Below, piece after piece: positions 35,831-44,887 of a stretch of DNA of 64,000 bases. How positions within the stretch are numbered: the first letter of the stretch is position 1; every line of letters begins with the position of its first letter. Both the position numbers and the translations under genes were made by a program. Source of the DNA: Pseudoflavitalea rhizosphaerae. GTDB taxonomy: Bacteria > Bacteroidota > Bacteroidia > Chitinophagales > Chitinophagaceae. Location of the stretch: assembly GCF_003991355.1 (NCBI RefSeq), contig NZ_RCSU01000022.1, positions 1-64,000 on the forward strand. The letters run 5' to 3'. The notes under the pieces were generated by a model. The model was not told the DNA's origin and searched no databases. It saw only the letters and a program-made list of their open reading frames with translations.

Positions 35831-37495
35831 ATGCGAAAAACACTGATCCTGTTGGCAGCCATTGTATCGGTAACCGCCTGCAGCCGCAGCGGTTCATCGC
35901 CGGACCCTGATCCGCCGCCAACGCCTGTGAACTTCAGTTTCGAGTACTGGACTATTGACGGAAAACCAGCCCTCACAACTTATTACGATGTACGCAGGCA
36001 ACCAATGATCAAATTCAGGCTGCCTGCCAAAATTGATAAAGCCTCTGTGAGTGCAGCGGTTTCGCTGACCAAACGCCAGGGCGGCACCATCCCATTGAAC
36101 CTGACCTATGAACAGAACGACAGTATCCTGGTGGTGCAACCCTCACAACAGTTGAACTATTATGAAAGATATTCAGTAGAAGTAGCATCGTCACTCAAGT
36201 CAGCCAACGGCGGGCATTTGAAACAGCCCGTACAGTTGCAGTTAGTCACATCACTGGACAGCTCTGACAAGTATCCGCGAATCACCGATGAGCAACTGCT
36301 CTCAAAAGTACAGGAACAAACATTCAGGTACTTCTGGGACTTTGCTCATCCGGTCAGCGGATTGGCCAGGGAAAGGAATAGTTCCGGAGATGTAGTCACA
36401 TCAGGAGGTTCGGGTTTCGGGATCATGGCCATGATAGTGGCCGTACACCGCAATTTCATAACAAGATCAGAAGCCTTAACCCGGTTACAGACCACCGTTA
36501 GTTTCCTGAAAAATGCAGAAAAGCTACACGGCGCATTTCCGCACTGGCTCAATGGCGCTACCGGAAAGATCATTCCCTTCAGTGAAAAAGACAATGGCGC
36601 AGACCTGGTGGAAACTGCGTACCTGGTGCAGGGGCTACTCACTGCCAGGCAGTTCTTCAACAAGCCTGATGCAGCGGAAGCCGCACTCCGCGCGGATATC
36701 AATCAACTCTGGCAGGCCGTGGAATGGAGCTGGTTCAGAAAGAACAATGAACAAAAACTGTACTGGCATTATAGCAATGACCTCCAATGGGAAATGGATC
36801 TGCCCATCCAGGGCTGGAATGAATGTTTGATCACATATGTGCTGGCTGCCGGCGCACCGGTTCATACGATTCCGAAATCGGTGTACGATGAAGGATGGGC
36901 CAGGAATGGCGCCATGAGTAACAACAATAATTATTACGGGGTGAAATTGCCACTGGGCCCGGCAATGGGCGGGCCCTTATTCTTTTCTCATTATTCATTC
37001 CTGGGCCTTGACCCCAGGGGATTGAAAGATGCTTATGCCGATTATGAACAACAGGTGCATAATCATACATTGATCAATTACCAGCATGCCGTTCAAAATC
37101 CCAATAATCAATTCGGTTATTCAAACGCATGTTGGGGACTCACGGCCAGCGATATCCCGGGCGGCTATGCAGCAAGTTCACCCACCAACGACCTGGGAGT
37201 GATCGCTCCCACGGCAGCGCTTTCATCGTTTCCTTATACTCCTTCAGAGTCCATGCAGGCGCTGAAATTCTTTTATTATGTGCTGGGTGATAAGCTTTTC
37301 AAAGAATACGGTTTTGCCGATGCGTTCTCATTGAAGGAAATGTGGGTGGCGGATTCATTTCTAGCCATCGATCAGGGGCCCATTATTGTGATGATCGAGA
37401 ACTACCGGAGCGGCCTGCTCTGGAACCTCTTCATGAGCTGCGATGAAGTGAAAACAGGATTACAAAAGCTGGGATTCACTTATCCCGGTATTTAA
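35831..37495 (+). CDS. GH144-type endo-beta-1,2-glucanase, lipoprotein
   Basis: From the ATG at 35831 the protein is 554 residues; an in-frame ATG at 35801 would add ten residues ahead of the signal. The lipobox is SVTACS. An Ig-like domain (about 30-135) precedes the glycoamylase-like (PF10091) catalytic domain, which begins QTFRYFWDFAHPVSGLARER. Conserved blocks include GGSGFGIMAMIVA, PHWLNGATGKIIPF and AIDQGPIIVMIENYRSGLLW. GH144 was founded on endo-beta-1,2-glucanase from Chitinophaga. It is paralogous to the next gene. Confidence 0.9.
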   Translation: MRKTLILLAAIVSVTACSRSGSSPDPDPPPTPVNFSFEYWTIDGKPALTTYYDVRRQPMIKFRLPAKIDKASVSAAVSLTKRQGGTIPLNLTYEQNDSILVVQPSQQLNYYERYSVEVASSLKSANGGHLKQPVQLQLVTSLDSSDKYPRITDEQLLSKVQEQTFRYFWDFAHPVSGLARERNSSGDVVTSGGSGFGIMAMIVAVHRNFITRSEALTRLQTTVSFLKNAEKLHGAFPHWLNGATGKIIPFSEKDNGADLVETAYLVQGLLTARQFFNKPDAAEAALRADINQLWQAVEWSWFRKNNEQKLYWHYSNDLQWEMDLPIQGWNECLITYVLAAGAPVHTIPKSVYDEGWARNGAMSNNNNYYGVKLPLGPAMGGPLFFSHYSFLGLDPRGLKDAYADYEQQVHNHTLINYQHAVQNPNNQFGYSNACWGLTASDIPGGYAASSPTNDLGVIAPTAALSSFPYTPSESMQALKFFYYVLGDKLFKEYGFADAFSLKEMWVADSFLAIDQGPIIVMIENYRSGLLWNLFMSCDEVKTGLQKLGFTYPGI

Positions 37496-37516
37496 CTGAA
37501 CCATTAAAAAGTGACA

Positions 37517-38890
37517 ATGACCAGTAAATTCAGATACGGAATATATGTAGTGATTTCGTTGATGCTTTTGGGTTATGCTCCGCATTTGCAGGCGCAAAAG
37601 CAGAAGAAAAAGGCGCAGGCAAAAGACGTTGTGAGTACCGCCATCATACCCGATCTTACCGATGAACAGTTGCTTGACCTGGTTCAAAAACAAACCTTCC
37701 GGTATTTCTGGGATTTCGGTCACCCGGTTTCCGGGCTCAGCAGGGAGCGGAGCAATAGAGCCTACGATTATGGTGATGAAGTGGTCACTACCGGTGGCTC
37801 CGGGTTTGGAGTGATGTCTATCCTGGTGGCAGCCGAACGCGGATGGATACCCCGTGATTCAGCGTTGGCAAGAATCCAGAAGATGGTGAATTTTCTCAGC
37901 AAGGCCGATCATTATCACGGCATCTTCGCCCACTGGCTCAATGGCAGCACAGGAAAAACAATTCCCTTCAGCAGGAAAGATGATGGAGGCGATATTGTGG
38001 AATCTTCTTTTCTCTTCCAGGGGTTGCTATGCGCCCGCCAATACTTCAATAAGGAAACACCTGGAGAGACCCGGCTTCGCAATACCATCAACTGGATCTG
38101 GTACGATGCGGAATGGGACTGGTACACACAGGGCGGAAGGAATGTGCTTTACTGGCACTGGAGCCCCAACAACGGATGGAGCATGAATTTCGAGATACGC
38201 GGATTCAATGAATGTTTGATCACGTATGTGCTGGCGGCTTCATCACCAAAATATCCGGTGAAACCAGAAGCGTATCACAAGGGATGGGTCAATAGCTGGT
38301 TCTTCCGCAATGGCAGATCCTTCTACGGGATAGAACTCCCACTGGGTTTCGACTACGGCGGACCGTTATTCTTTTCTCATTACTCCTTCCTGGGCCTCGA
38401 TCCGCGCGGACTGAAAGATAAATACGCAGACTATTGGACGCAGACCACACACCATGTTCAGATCAACCGCCAACATTGCATCCGCAATCCAAACAAGTTC
38501 AAAGGATATGGCGCCGACTGCTGGGGACTCACCGCCAGCGATACTTACAACGGTTATAGTGCGCATTCGCCGGACAATGATAATGGCACTATTTCTCCAA
38601 CTGCGGCACTCTCTTCCTTTCCCTACAGCCCCAAAGAAAGTATGCAGGCGCTACGTCATTTTTATTACAGGCTCGGTGATAAGCTCTGGTCGCAATATGG
38701 TTTTGTGGATGCCTTCAATGAAACCCGGAACTGGGTGGCCGGCTCGCACCTGGCCATCGATCAGGGGCCGATCATCGTGATGATCGAGAACTACCGGTCC
38801 GGTCTGCTCTGGAAGCTGTTCATGAGCTGTCCGGAAATCAAAAACGGACTGAAACGGCTGGGATTCGAGAGCCCCGCATTAAAAGAGTAG
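37517..38890 (+). CDS. GH144-type endo-beta-1,2-glucanase, secreted
   Basis: The 457-residue protein (ATG at 37517; a GTG lies two codons upstream) has a normal signal peptide ending near LQAQ and a single catalytic domain. That domain is clearly homologous to the previous gene: QTFRYFWDFGHPVSGLSRER, GGSGFGVMSILVAAERGW, AHWLNGSTGKTIPFS, AIDQGPIIVMIENYRSGLLW. It lacks the lipobox and Ig-like domain, so it is probably periplasmic while its paralogue is on the surface. That would let one enzyme cut outside and the other after import. Confidence 0.9.
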   Translation: MTSKFRYGIYVVISLMLLGYAPHLQAQKQKKKAQAKDVVSTAIIPDLTDEQLLDLVQKQTFRYFWDFGHPVSGLSRERSNRAYDYGDEVVTTGGSGFGVMSILVAAERGWIPRDSALARIQKMVNFLSKADHYHGIFAHWLNGSTGKTIPFSRKDDGGDIVESSFLFQGLLCARQYFNKETPGETRLRNTINWIWYDAEWDWYTQGGRNVLYWHWSPNNGWSMNFEIRGFNECLITYVLAASSPKYPVKPEAYHKGWVNSWFFRNGRSFYGIELPLGFDYGGPLFFSHYSFLGLDPRGLKDKYADYWTQTTHHVQINRQHCIRNPNKFKGYGADCWGLTASDTYNGYSAHSPDNDNGTISPTAALSSFPYSPKESMQALRHFYYRLGDKLWSQYGFVDAFNETRNWVAGSHLAIDQGPIIVMIENYRSGLLWKLFMSCPEIKNGLKRLGFESPALKE

Positions 38891-38975
38891 CGATAAATAT
38901 CATCGAAACCTGATGATCCGCTACCACTCATTAGTGAAGTAATGAAGTATTTTGTTGGATATGGCCGCACATTTG

Positions 38976-38994
38976 ATACGTCAATAATACGTCA
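38976..38994. promoter_or_regulatory. short direct repeats upstream of the GH3 gene
   Basis: ATACGTCA occurs at 38976-38983 and 38987-38994, 11 bases apart (about one helical turn). It lies in the 181-base gap before the GH3 gene and may bind a regulator. The evidence is only the repeat. Confidence 0.25.
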
Positions 38995-39071
38995 GGCAGT
39001 TTTTCAATGCTGCTCAACGAATGACGGCATTTATATTTTTTGAGATTTGTATTCAGAAAAAATGAAATAGT

Positions 39072-41324
39072 ATGATCAATAGATGGCTTATTGCCTTTCT
39101 GATGCTGATGACCGTGTCGGCATTTGCACAAAAAAAAGATATGAATACCACGGTGAACAAACTTTTACAGCAAATGACCCTGGAAGAAAAACTCGGTCAG
39201 CTCAACCTGCCTTCGATAGGTTTTGATGTTACCGGTCCTATCCTCAGTCAGGGTGTTGAAGAGAAGATCCGCAAAGGCCTGGTGGGTGGGGTGTTCAATA
39301 CGTTCACGCCATCTGCTGTTCGTAAACTGCAGGACCTGGCTGTGAAAGAGACCCGTTTGAAGATCCCGTTGCTATTCGGTTATGATGTGATCCACGGTCA
39401 TCGTACTATTTTCCCCGTCAATCTTGGTCTGGCTTCCTCCTGGGATATGGACCTGTTGCAACGAACAGCCCGCGTGGCTGCGGAAGAAGCAAGCGCCGAT
39501 GGACTCAACTGGACCTTCTCCCCGATGGTGGACATCGCCCGTGATCCGCGCTGGGGCCGCGTTAGCGAAGGCGCCGGCGAAGACCCTTACCTGGGCTCAC
39601 AGATCGGAAAAGCCATGGTGCAGGGTTATCAGGGAAATGATCTCTCGAAGAACAATACCATCCTCGCCTGCGTGAAACATTTTGCGCTCTATGGAGCCTC
39701 CGAAGCAGGAAGGGACTACAATACCGTTGACATGAGCCGCGTGAAAATGTACAATGAATACCTGCCGCCTTACAAAGCTGCTGTGCAGGCCGGGGCCGGA
39801 TCGGTAATGACCAGTTTCAACGAGATCGATGGCATTCCCGCTACCGGCAATAAATGGCTGCTCACGGACCTGTTGCGCAAACAATACGGCTTTCATGGTT
39901 TGATTGTTACGGACTATACGGCCATCAATGAAATGATCGCCCATGGCATGGGTGATGAAAAGAAAGTGGGAGAACTAGCTCTCAATGCAGGAGTAGATAT
40001 GGATATGGTGGGCGAAGTTTTCCTCAAACACGGAGCACAGCTGGTGAAGGAAGGAAAAGTTTCGATGGCGCAGATAGATGCAGCGGTCCGCAGGATCCTT
40101 GAAGCAAAATTCAAGCTCGGACTCTTTGATGATCCTTACAGGTACATCAGTGAAGAACGCAATAAGACTGAGATCATGAATGCTCAGCAACTGGCGCTGA
40201 GCAAAGAAGCTGCGATAAAAAGCATGGTGCTGCTGAAGAATAACAACCAAACCTTGCCGCTGAACAGTTCCCAAAAGATCGCCTTCATCGGCCCCCTGGT
40301 GAAAGACCAGCGCAACCTGATCGGCAGTTGGAGCGGTGCCGGTGATTACAGGAAAGCGGTGAGCCTCTGGACTGCACTCGAACAAAAAGGCGGTGGATAT
40401 CTTTATGCCAAAGGCTGTAACTTATTGGAAGATGAAAACCTGCTGAATCGACTCAATGCACATGACGGACAGATCACGCGTGAAACCACATCTCCAGAGC
40501 AACTGATCGCAGAAGCCGTGGCAACAGCACAACAGGCAGATGTAGTGGTGGCGGTGCTGGGAGAAACATTTGGTATGAGTGGAGAAGCGGCCAGTCGTAG
40601 TATGATCGGATTGCCCGAAAATCAACTGGCTTTGCTGAAAGCATTGAAAGCAACAGGCAAACCTGTAGTGTTGGTATTGATGAACGGAAGGCCGCTCACC
40701 GTGAGCTGGGAAAATGAGAACATCGATGCCATCCTGGAAACCTGGTTTGGTGGAACCCAGGCTGGCGCTGCTATTGCCGATGTGTTGTTCGGCGCAGCCA
40801 ATCCTTCCGGTAAGCTCACCATGACATGGCCACGGAATGTAGGGCAGGTCCCTATCTACTACAATGCAAAGAATACCGGTCGCCCACTCAACGAAAACCA
40901 AAAGTATACAACCAAATACCTCGATGTACCCAATACGCCGCTGTATCCCTTTGGATATGGCCTGAGCTATACAAGCTTTTCTTACAGTGATCTGAAGCTG
41001 GATAAGAAAAGCATTGCTGTAAAAGGCAAATTACAGGTAACCGTAACTGTTAGTAACACCGGAAATTATGATGGCGTGGAAACGGTTCAGTTGTATATCC
41101 GCGACCTGGTGGGGTCCATTACCAGGCCGGTGAAGGAATTGAAAGGATTCAAAAAACTGGAACTGAAGAAAGGAGAATCGAAGGAGGTAAGCTTTACCAT
41201 TTCCGTGGATGACCTGAAATTCTATAACAGCGATCTGAAGTTTGTGGCAGAACCAGGTGCTTTCAAAGTGTTTGTGGGCGGGAACTCGCAGGATGTGAAG
41301 GAAGCGGACTTTGAATTAAGATAA
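39072..41324 (+). CDS. GH3 beta-glucosidase (BglX-like)
   Basis: The 750-residue periplasmic enzyme has a signal peptide (cut near SAFAQ), then the GH3 N domain with KHFALYGASEAGRDYNTVDMS, and the probable nucleophile D281 in GLIVTDYTAINEM. The GH3 C domain (about 400-620) and a C-terminal fibronectin-III-like domain (about 660-740, VTVSNTGNYDGVETVQLYIRD) follow. It should release glucose from the oligosaccharides made by the GH144 enzymes, completing the pathway. A 181-base gap separates it from the second GH144 gene, so it may have its own promoter. Confidence 0.96.
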   Translation: MINRWLIAFLMLMTVSAFAQKKDMNTTVNKLLQQMTLEEKLGQLNLPSIGFDVTGPILSQGVEEKIRKGLVGGVFNTFTPSAVRKLQDLAVKETRLKIPLLFGYDVIHGHRTIFPVNLGLASSWDMDLLQRTARVAAEEASADGLNWTFSPMVDIARDPRWGRVSEGAGEDPYLGSQIGKAMVQGYQGNDLSKNNTILACVKHFALYGASEAGRDYNTVDMSRVKMYNEYLPPYKAAVQAGAGSVMTSFNEIDGIPATGNKWLLTDLLRKQYGFHGLIVTDYTAINEMIAHGMGDEKKVGELALNAGVDMDMVGEVFLKHGAQLVKEGKVSMAQIDAAVRRILEAKFKLGLFDDPYRYISEERNKTEIMNAQQLALSKEAAIKSMVLLKNNNQTLPLNSSQKIAFIGPLVKDQRNLIGSWSGAGDYRKAVSLWTALEQKGGGYLYAKGCNLLEDENLLNRLNAHDGQITRETTSPEQLIAEAVATAQQADVVVAVLGETFGMSGEAASRSMIGLPENQLALLKALKATGKPVVLVLMNGRPLTVSWENENIDAILETWFGGTQAGAAIADVLFGAANPSGKLTMTWPRNVGQVPIYYNAKNTGRPLNENQKYTTKYLDVPNTPLYPFGYGLSYTSFSYSDLKLDKKSIAVKGKLQVTVTVSNTGNYDGVETVQLYIRDLVGSITRPVKELKGFKKLELKKGESKEVSFTISVDDLKFYNSDLKFVAEPGAFKVFVGGNSQDVKEADFELR

Positions 41325-41348
41325 TATTACGGAGTCTGATTGTATAAG

Positions 41349-41385
41349 AAAAGGGGATACCGGTTCAGACTGGTATCCCCTTTTT
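41349..41385. terminator. bidirectional terminator
   Basis: AAAAGGGGATACC and GGTATCCCCTTTTT form a 13-base stem. It lies between the convergent GH3 gene and the 1102-residue protein gene and can serve both. Confidence 0.85.
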
Positions 41386-41407
41386 ACTGGCTGGCCGGCA
41401 GCCGGCA

Positions 41408-44400
41408 TTACCTGTTGGCCAGGTTCTTGGCACCAAAACCAATAGCGTTGAACAGGTGTGCCAGGTAGGGCGAGGAGATACCCCTCTCCGACAGCTCCCG
41501 TGCCACCTCTTCCAATTTTTCATACCCACTGCTGCTGCCGAAACGGGTGGAAGCATATCTTATTAAAGACTGCTCCAGGTAGTAACGATTCCTGGTGATC
41601 TGGTTTTCGTCAGTTATCTTATGGGTTATATTATAGTGATAAAGTGGTTGATTGGTTTTGCAAAGCATTAGGGCATTGAGTACCCGTGCAACTTCAGGGT
41701 CAGGTAATGCTTTATCTACGGCTGGCCCAAAGCTGGCAAACGCAATGCCATCCTGGTAGCGATGCGTGTACAGGCTGGCAAAGGCAGCCTGGGTCATGAT
41801 TTCGATATAAGGAGTAGCGGCCGGTGTTATGGCTGATGGATGCAGCGTGCCGCGCAATTTCCTGGACCAGGCAATCACACTGTCGTATTTTTTTGCCTGG
41901 AAGGCTTGCCGGATTTGTTGAATTTGCGGATCATACCGGCTGGTCCAGCCAGTAATATCTTTTTCCGGCGGTGCCGGCAGTAAAGCCTGCTGGCTCTTTT
42001 TTGTAATAGCGCCTGGGAAAACCACTTCCAGGGCAGCTTCAATATCAGGCATTACCCTGTTGGTGGTGGCGGCAGCAAACTGTTTATCGGACCTGTAAGC
42101 TTTGAGCGTAGATTTCAATAGTTTTTCGGCGCCTTTTTTATCGCCATTGTCCACCAGCGCCCGTGCATAATAGGCAACTGCCCGCAGGTAAGACTGGTAT
42201 AAATGATGGTCTGTACGGATATCCGTTGCATTGCGCCCCACAAATGCGGCACGCAGTATATCGTCTGATGTTTTGTGAAAAGCAGATTTCATTTTGTTGA
42301 GGAACAGCTTGCCTTGCTCTTGTACCAGCTCTTTTTTCCCTTGCTGGTACTGGCATTTGATCAGCCAGGAATAGTATTGCCAGAAGGCGTATTGCCGGCT
42401 TTCTCCAGGATATTTCCAGGTTTCCCGTTTTTCTACCCGGTAACCGCTGCCTGTTTGTTCTCTGGAAAAACTGGCCATTGCCTGGGAGAAAAGGATGGCA
42501 CTTTCATCGAGATAGCCATTCTGATAAAGAATAAATGCAGCATTGCCGGTTAGCGTCCGTTTTTTCTCTGTTAGTTCTATTTCCTGGTCGTTGGAAAATT
42601 TATTATAGCTGGACGATTCTGTGAATAAATAATCTGACTCGCCCTTTGCAACAGGCAGGTCAAGGAATGCCTGCAGGGAAGCTATATTGTTGTTTGAAAG
42701 AATGGTCAGCAATTGATGGAATGCTGCCGGGTATTCCTGATTGAGATAATAATGCCGGGCCAGGTGGAAATGCAAAAGGTCATATTCTTTCCGGTAGGGG
42801 TCGTGTTTGAGATCATAAGCCTGGCGGGTGAACTCTTCCAGGAAAGCTGCGTGCGCAGGCAGTAGCGCCAGTCCCATATAGGGTTGCTTGATGGTGAAGC
42901 CGGAGGGTCTTTTGCTGCGGTAACTCCAACTGGGGATGTATTGGTTCCCTGCATAATTGAATTTGGCCGGCAAATCTTTTAATTGATGTGTATAGTCTTT
43001 ATTGCCCATCGCAGACTTCAGCATATTCCAGCTTTTTTGAAAGTTGGCATTGTAAGTCAAAACCTGTTTTGACGGTATAGTTTCCGGGCGACTGGAAATA
43101 TAGTCGTAATGGCTGGTCCTGGCGCGGGGATCGAAGCCGTCCAATGCCTTGCGGTATTGCATGCGCGGGGTTTGACTTGAATAACCTGGGATTTCCCCGT
43201 AGAAATTATATTGCCGGTGGAGGCTCCTGTATTGGTTAATGGAGTGAGTAACAGATTTGATGATTGCAGATTTTTCGGCTGTGCTTAGTTGTGGTATTGC
43301 CATCAACTTGTTGAAGTCGCGTATAGCGTCAATGGTAAGTTTTGGATAAGTGCCCAGCAATTCACTTACTATTTTAATGTCTTCCTGCTGCCAGGTTTTG
43401 TAGGCTTTGTCGAAAGCCGCTTTACCATTATTCACCCAAATGGCATAATCGGCTTTGCGTTTGGCATCCCTGGCGGCTGCTTCCTGCCGCGCTTTTTCGT
43501 CGGCCAGGCGCTGTCTTTCACGACGCTCTGCTTCTGCCTGTTCTCTTTCGCGTTCCCGGCGGGCTTCTTCACGTCTCTTGCGGCGTTGTTCTGCTTCCCA
43601 TTCTCTTTCATCCTCTTCGGCTTCTGCCTCTCTCTTACGCCTGGTGGCTTCATCTACCTTGAACATATCCTGCGTTTGCTTCAGTACATTCTGGTAGGCA
43701 TTCCAGGTTTGATCAGACTGGCGCGAAATAGCATCGGCCTGCCTTCTGATTTGAGCATTGTGGGCATCCACGCTCCGGCGGTTGGCCGCGCTGGCGGAAC
43801 TGGAGGCGCGATTGGCGGAGGAACTACCGGAAGTTCGGGCGCTGCCCGTGGTGGAACTACTGCCCGATGTTTTGGCAGTTGCTGCATTGGTGGATGATCT
43901 GTTGGCTGTACTGGAAGAGGATGTGCTTGTGCCGGCCCGGGACGATTGTGCTTTGGCGGCCGCTTCTTTTCCCTGTTTCAGGAGGGCTATTTTATCCGAT
44001 GCCTTTTTATTTTCAGCGGCTGCATATTGCCTCAGTGCTGCTACCGGATAAGCGTTGCTCTCCATCGTTCCGGGATTGATAACGGTTACCTTGAAATAGC
44101 CATATCGAAAAAAAGGTTCAGAAGGGTCCCATTTTTTCTGCATATGGTTGTTAACAAGATTGTATACTTCAAATGCCTCTTTGTTGGATACCAGCGTTTC
44201 TGTGGTGTACACTTTTTTACCCTGATTCACTCCTGCTCCTTTTTTCTCCCAGTTGCCGGAAAGATCGAAGGATACACGTTTATTGAAAGTTCCTTTACTA
44301 TTGGTGATCTCCAGTACGATGCCTGAAATACGCCATGCGCCTGTTGCAATGCCGGCATTGGAAAACCATCTTTCAGTACTCATCATCCCAAAATCTGCGG

Positions 44401-44716
44401 AAGGAACCTTGAAGGAAAATTGTTCCAGTCCCGCATCTATAAAAACTGCCAGTGCATAACTATCTCCCACTTTAACCCATCGCAGGGAGCCGCTCAGGTG
44501 ACTACGCAATCCAACCAGGCCAGCTTCCTGGATCGCTTTTGTTGCCGCCGGGGTTTTCACGGCAGCCAGTCCCTGCATGTTGGCGGCATTACCTGAAACA
44601 GGGAACACGCCTTTGTAAACGCTTTCATCGTATTTACTCAGTTGTGCGTGGAGTGTAGTTGTTGCCAGCAACAACAACAGGCATAGCCTGGCGGAGACAA
44701 TAGTGGTTCGTTTCAT
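41408..44716 (-). CDS. large secreted protein of unknown function, coiled-coil plus TPR-like repeats
   Basis: The 1102-residue protein has a signal peptide (about 1-25, TTLHAQ). An N-terminal domain (about 30-230) is rich in beta strands. Next is a Ser/Thr/Ala/Asn-rich low-complexity stretch (about 255-320), a very charged Arg/Glu coiled-coil (about 360-430), and a long helical C-terminal part with TPR-like pairs, e.g. LARHYYLNQEYPAAFHQLL and YYARALVDNGDKKGAEKLL. I do not recognise a family. It is divergent from a sensor kinase/regulator pair that may control it. A good promoter match precedes it. Confidence 0.85.
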   Translation of the reverse strand: MKRTTIVSARLCLLLLLATTTLHAQLSKYDESVYKGVFPVSGNAANMQGLAAVKTPAATKAIQEAGLVGLRSHLSGSLRWVKVGDSYALAVFIDAGLEQFSFKVPSADFGMMSTERWFSNAGIATGAWRISGIVLEITNSKGTFNKRVSFDLSGNWEKKGAGVNQGKKVYTTETLVSNKEAFEVYNLVNNHMQKKWDPSEPFFRYGYFKVTVINPGTMESNAYPVAALRQYAAAENKKASDKIALLKQGKEAAAKAQSSRAGTSTSSSSTANRSSTNAATAKTSGSSSTTGSARTSGSSSANRASSSASAANRRSVDAHNAQIRRQADAISRQSDQTWNAYQNVLKQTQDMFKVDEATRRKREAEAEEDEREWEAEQRRKRREEARREREREQAEAERRERQRLADEKARQEAAARDAKRKADYAIWVNNGKAAFDKAYKTWQQEDIKIVSELLGTYPKLTIDAIRDFNKLMAIPQLSTAEKSAIIKSVTHSINQYRSLHRQYNFYGEIPGYSSQTPRMQYRKALDGFDPRARTSHYDYISSRPETIPSKQVLTYNANFQKSWNMLKSAMGNKDYTHQLKDLPAKFNYAGNQYIPSWSYRSKRPSGFTIKQPYMGLALLPAHAAFLEEFTRQAYDLKHDPYRKEYDLLHFHLARHYYLNQEYPAAFHQLLTILSNNNIASLQAFLDLPVAKGESDYLFTESSSYNKFSNDQEIELTEKKRTLTGNAAFILYQNGYLDESAILFSQAMASFSREQTGSGYRVEKRETWKYPGESRQYAFWQYYSWLIKCQYQQGKKELVQEQGKLFLNKMKSAFHKTSDDILRAAFVGRNATDIRTDHHLYQSYLRAVAYYARALVDNGDKKGAEKLLKSTLKAYRSDKQFAAATTNRVMPDIEAALEVVFPGAITKKSQQALLPAPPEKDITGWTSRYDPQIQQIRQAFQAKKYDSVIAWSRKLRGTLHPSAITPAATPYIEIMTQAAFASLYTHRYQDGIAFASFGPAVDKALPDPEVARVLNALMLCKTNQPLYHYNITHKITDENQITRNRYYLEQSLIRYASTRFGSSSGYEKLEEVARELSERGISSPYLAHLFNAIGFGAKNLANR

Positions 44717-44782
44717 AATTATTAAGATTTACCGCCCGGCTGCCGGATCAGGGCAGCCAGCAATTAGGAATGGTAAAACAAA

Positions 44783-44813
44783 CAAACTTATAAGGCAGGC
44801 AACCGGTAGCCAA
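44783..44813 (-). promoter_or_regulatory. promoter of the 1102-residue protein gene
   Basis: On the minus strand TTG (44813-44811) and TAAGTTTG (44790-44783) are 20 bases apart. The -7 element fits TAnnTTTG exactly. The start codon follows about 67 bases downstream. Confidence 0.55.
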
Positions 44814-44887
44814 TACTTACTTCCCGGTATATTCATTGTGGGCGATAATGTTTATTTTGAGCGGGTTTTTATACCAGTCTACTGCCT

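Noticed and set aside
43289-43897. 202-residue frame antisense to the 1102-residue protein gene
   Set aside because: It arises from the Ser/Ala- and Arg/Glu-rich repetitive coding region on the other strand.
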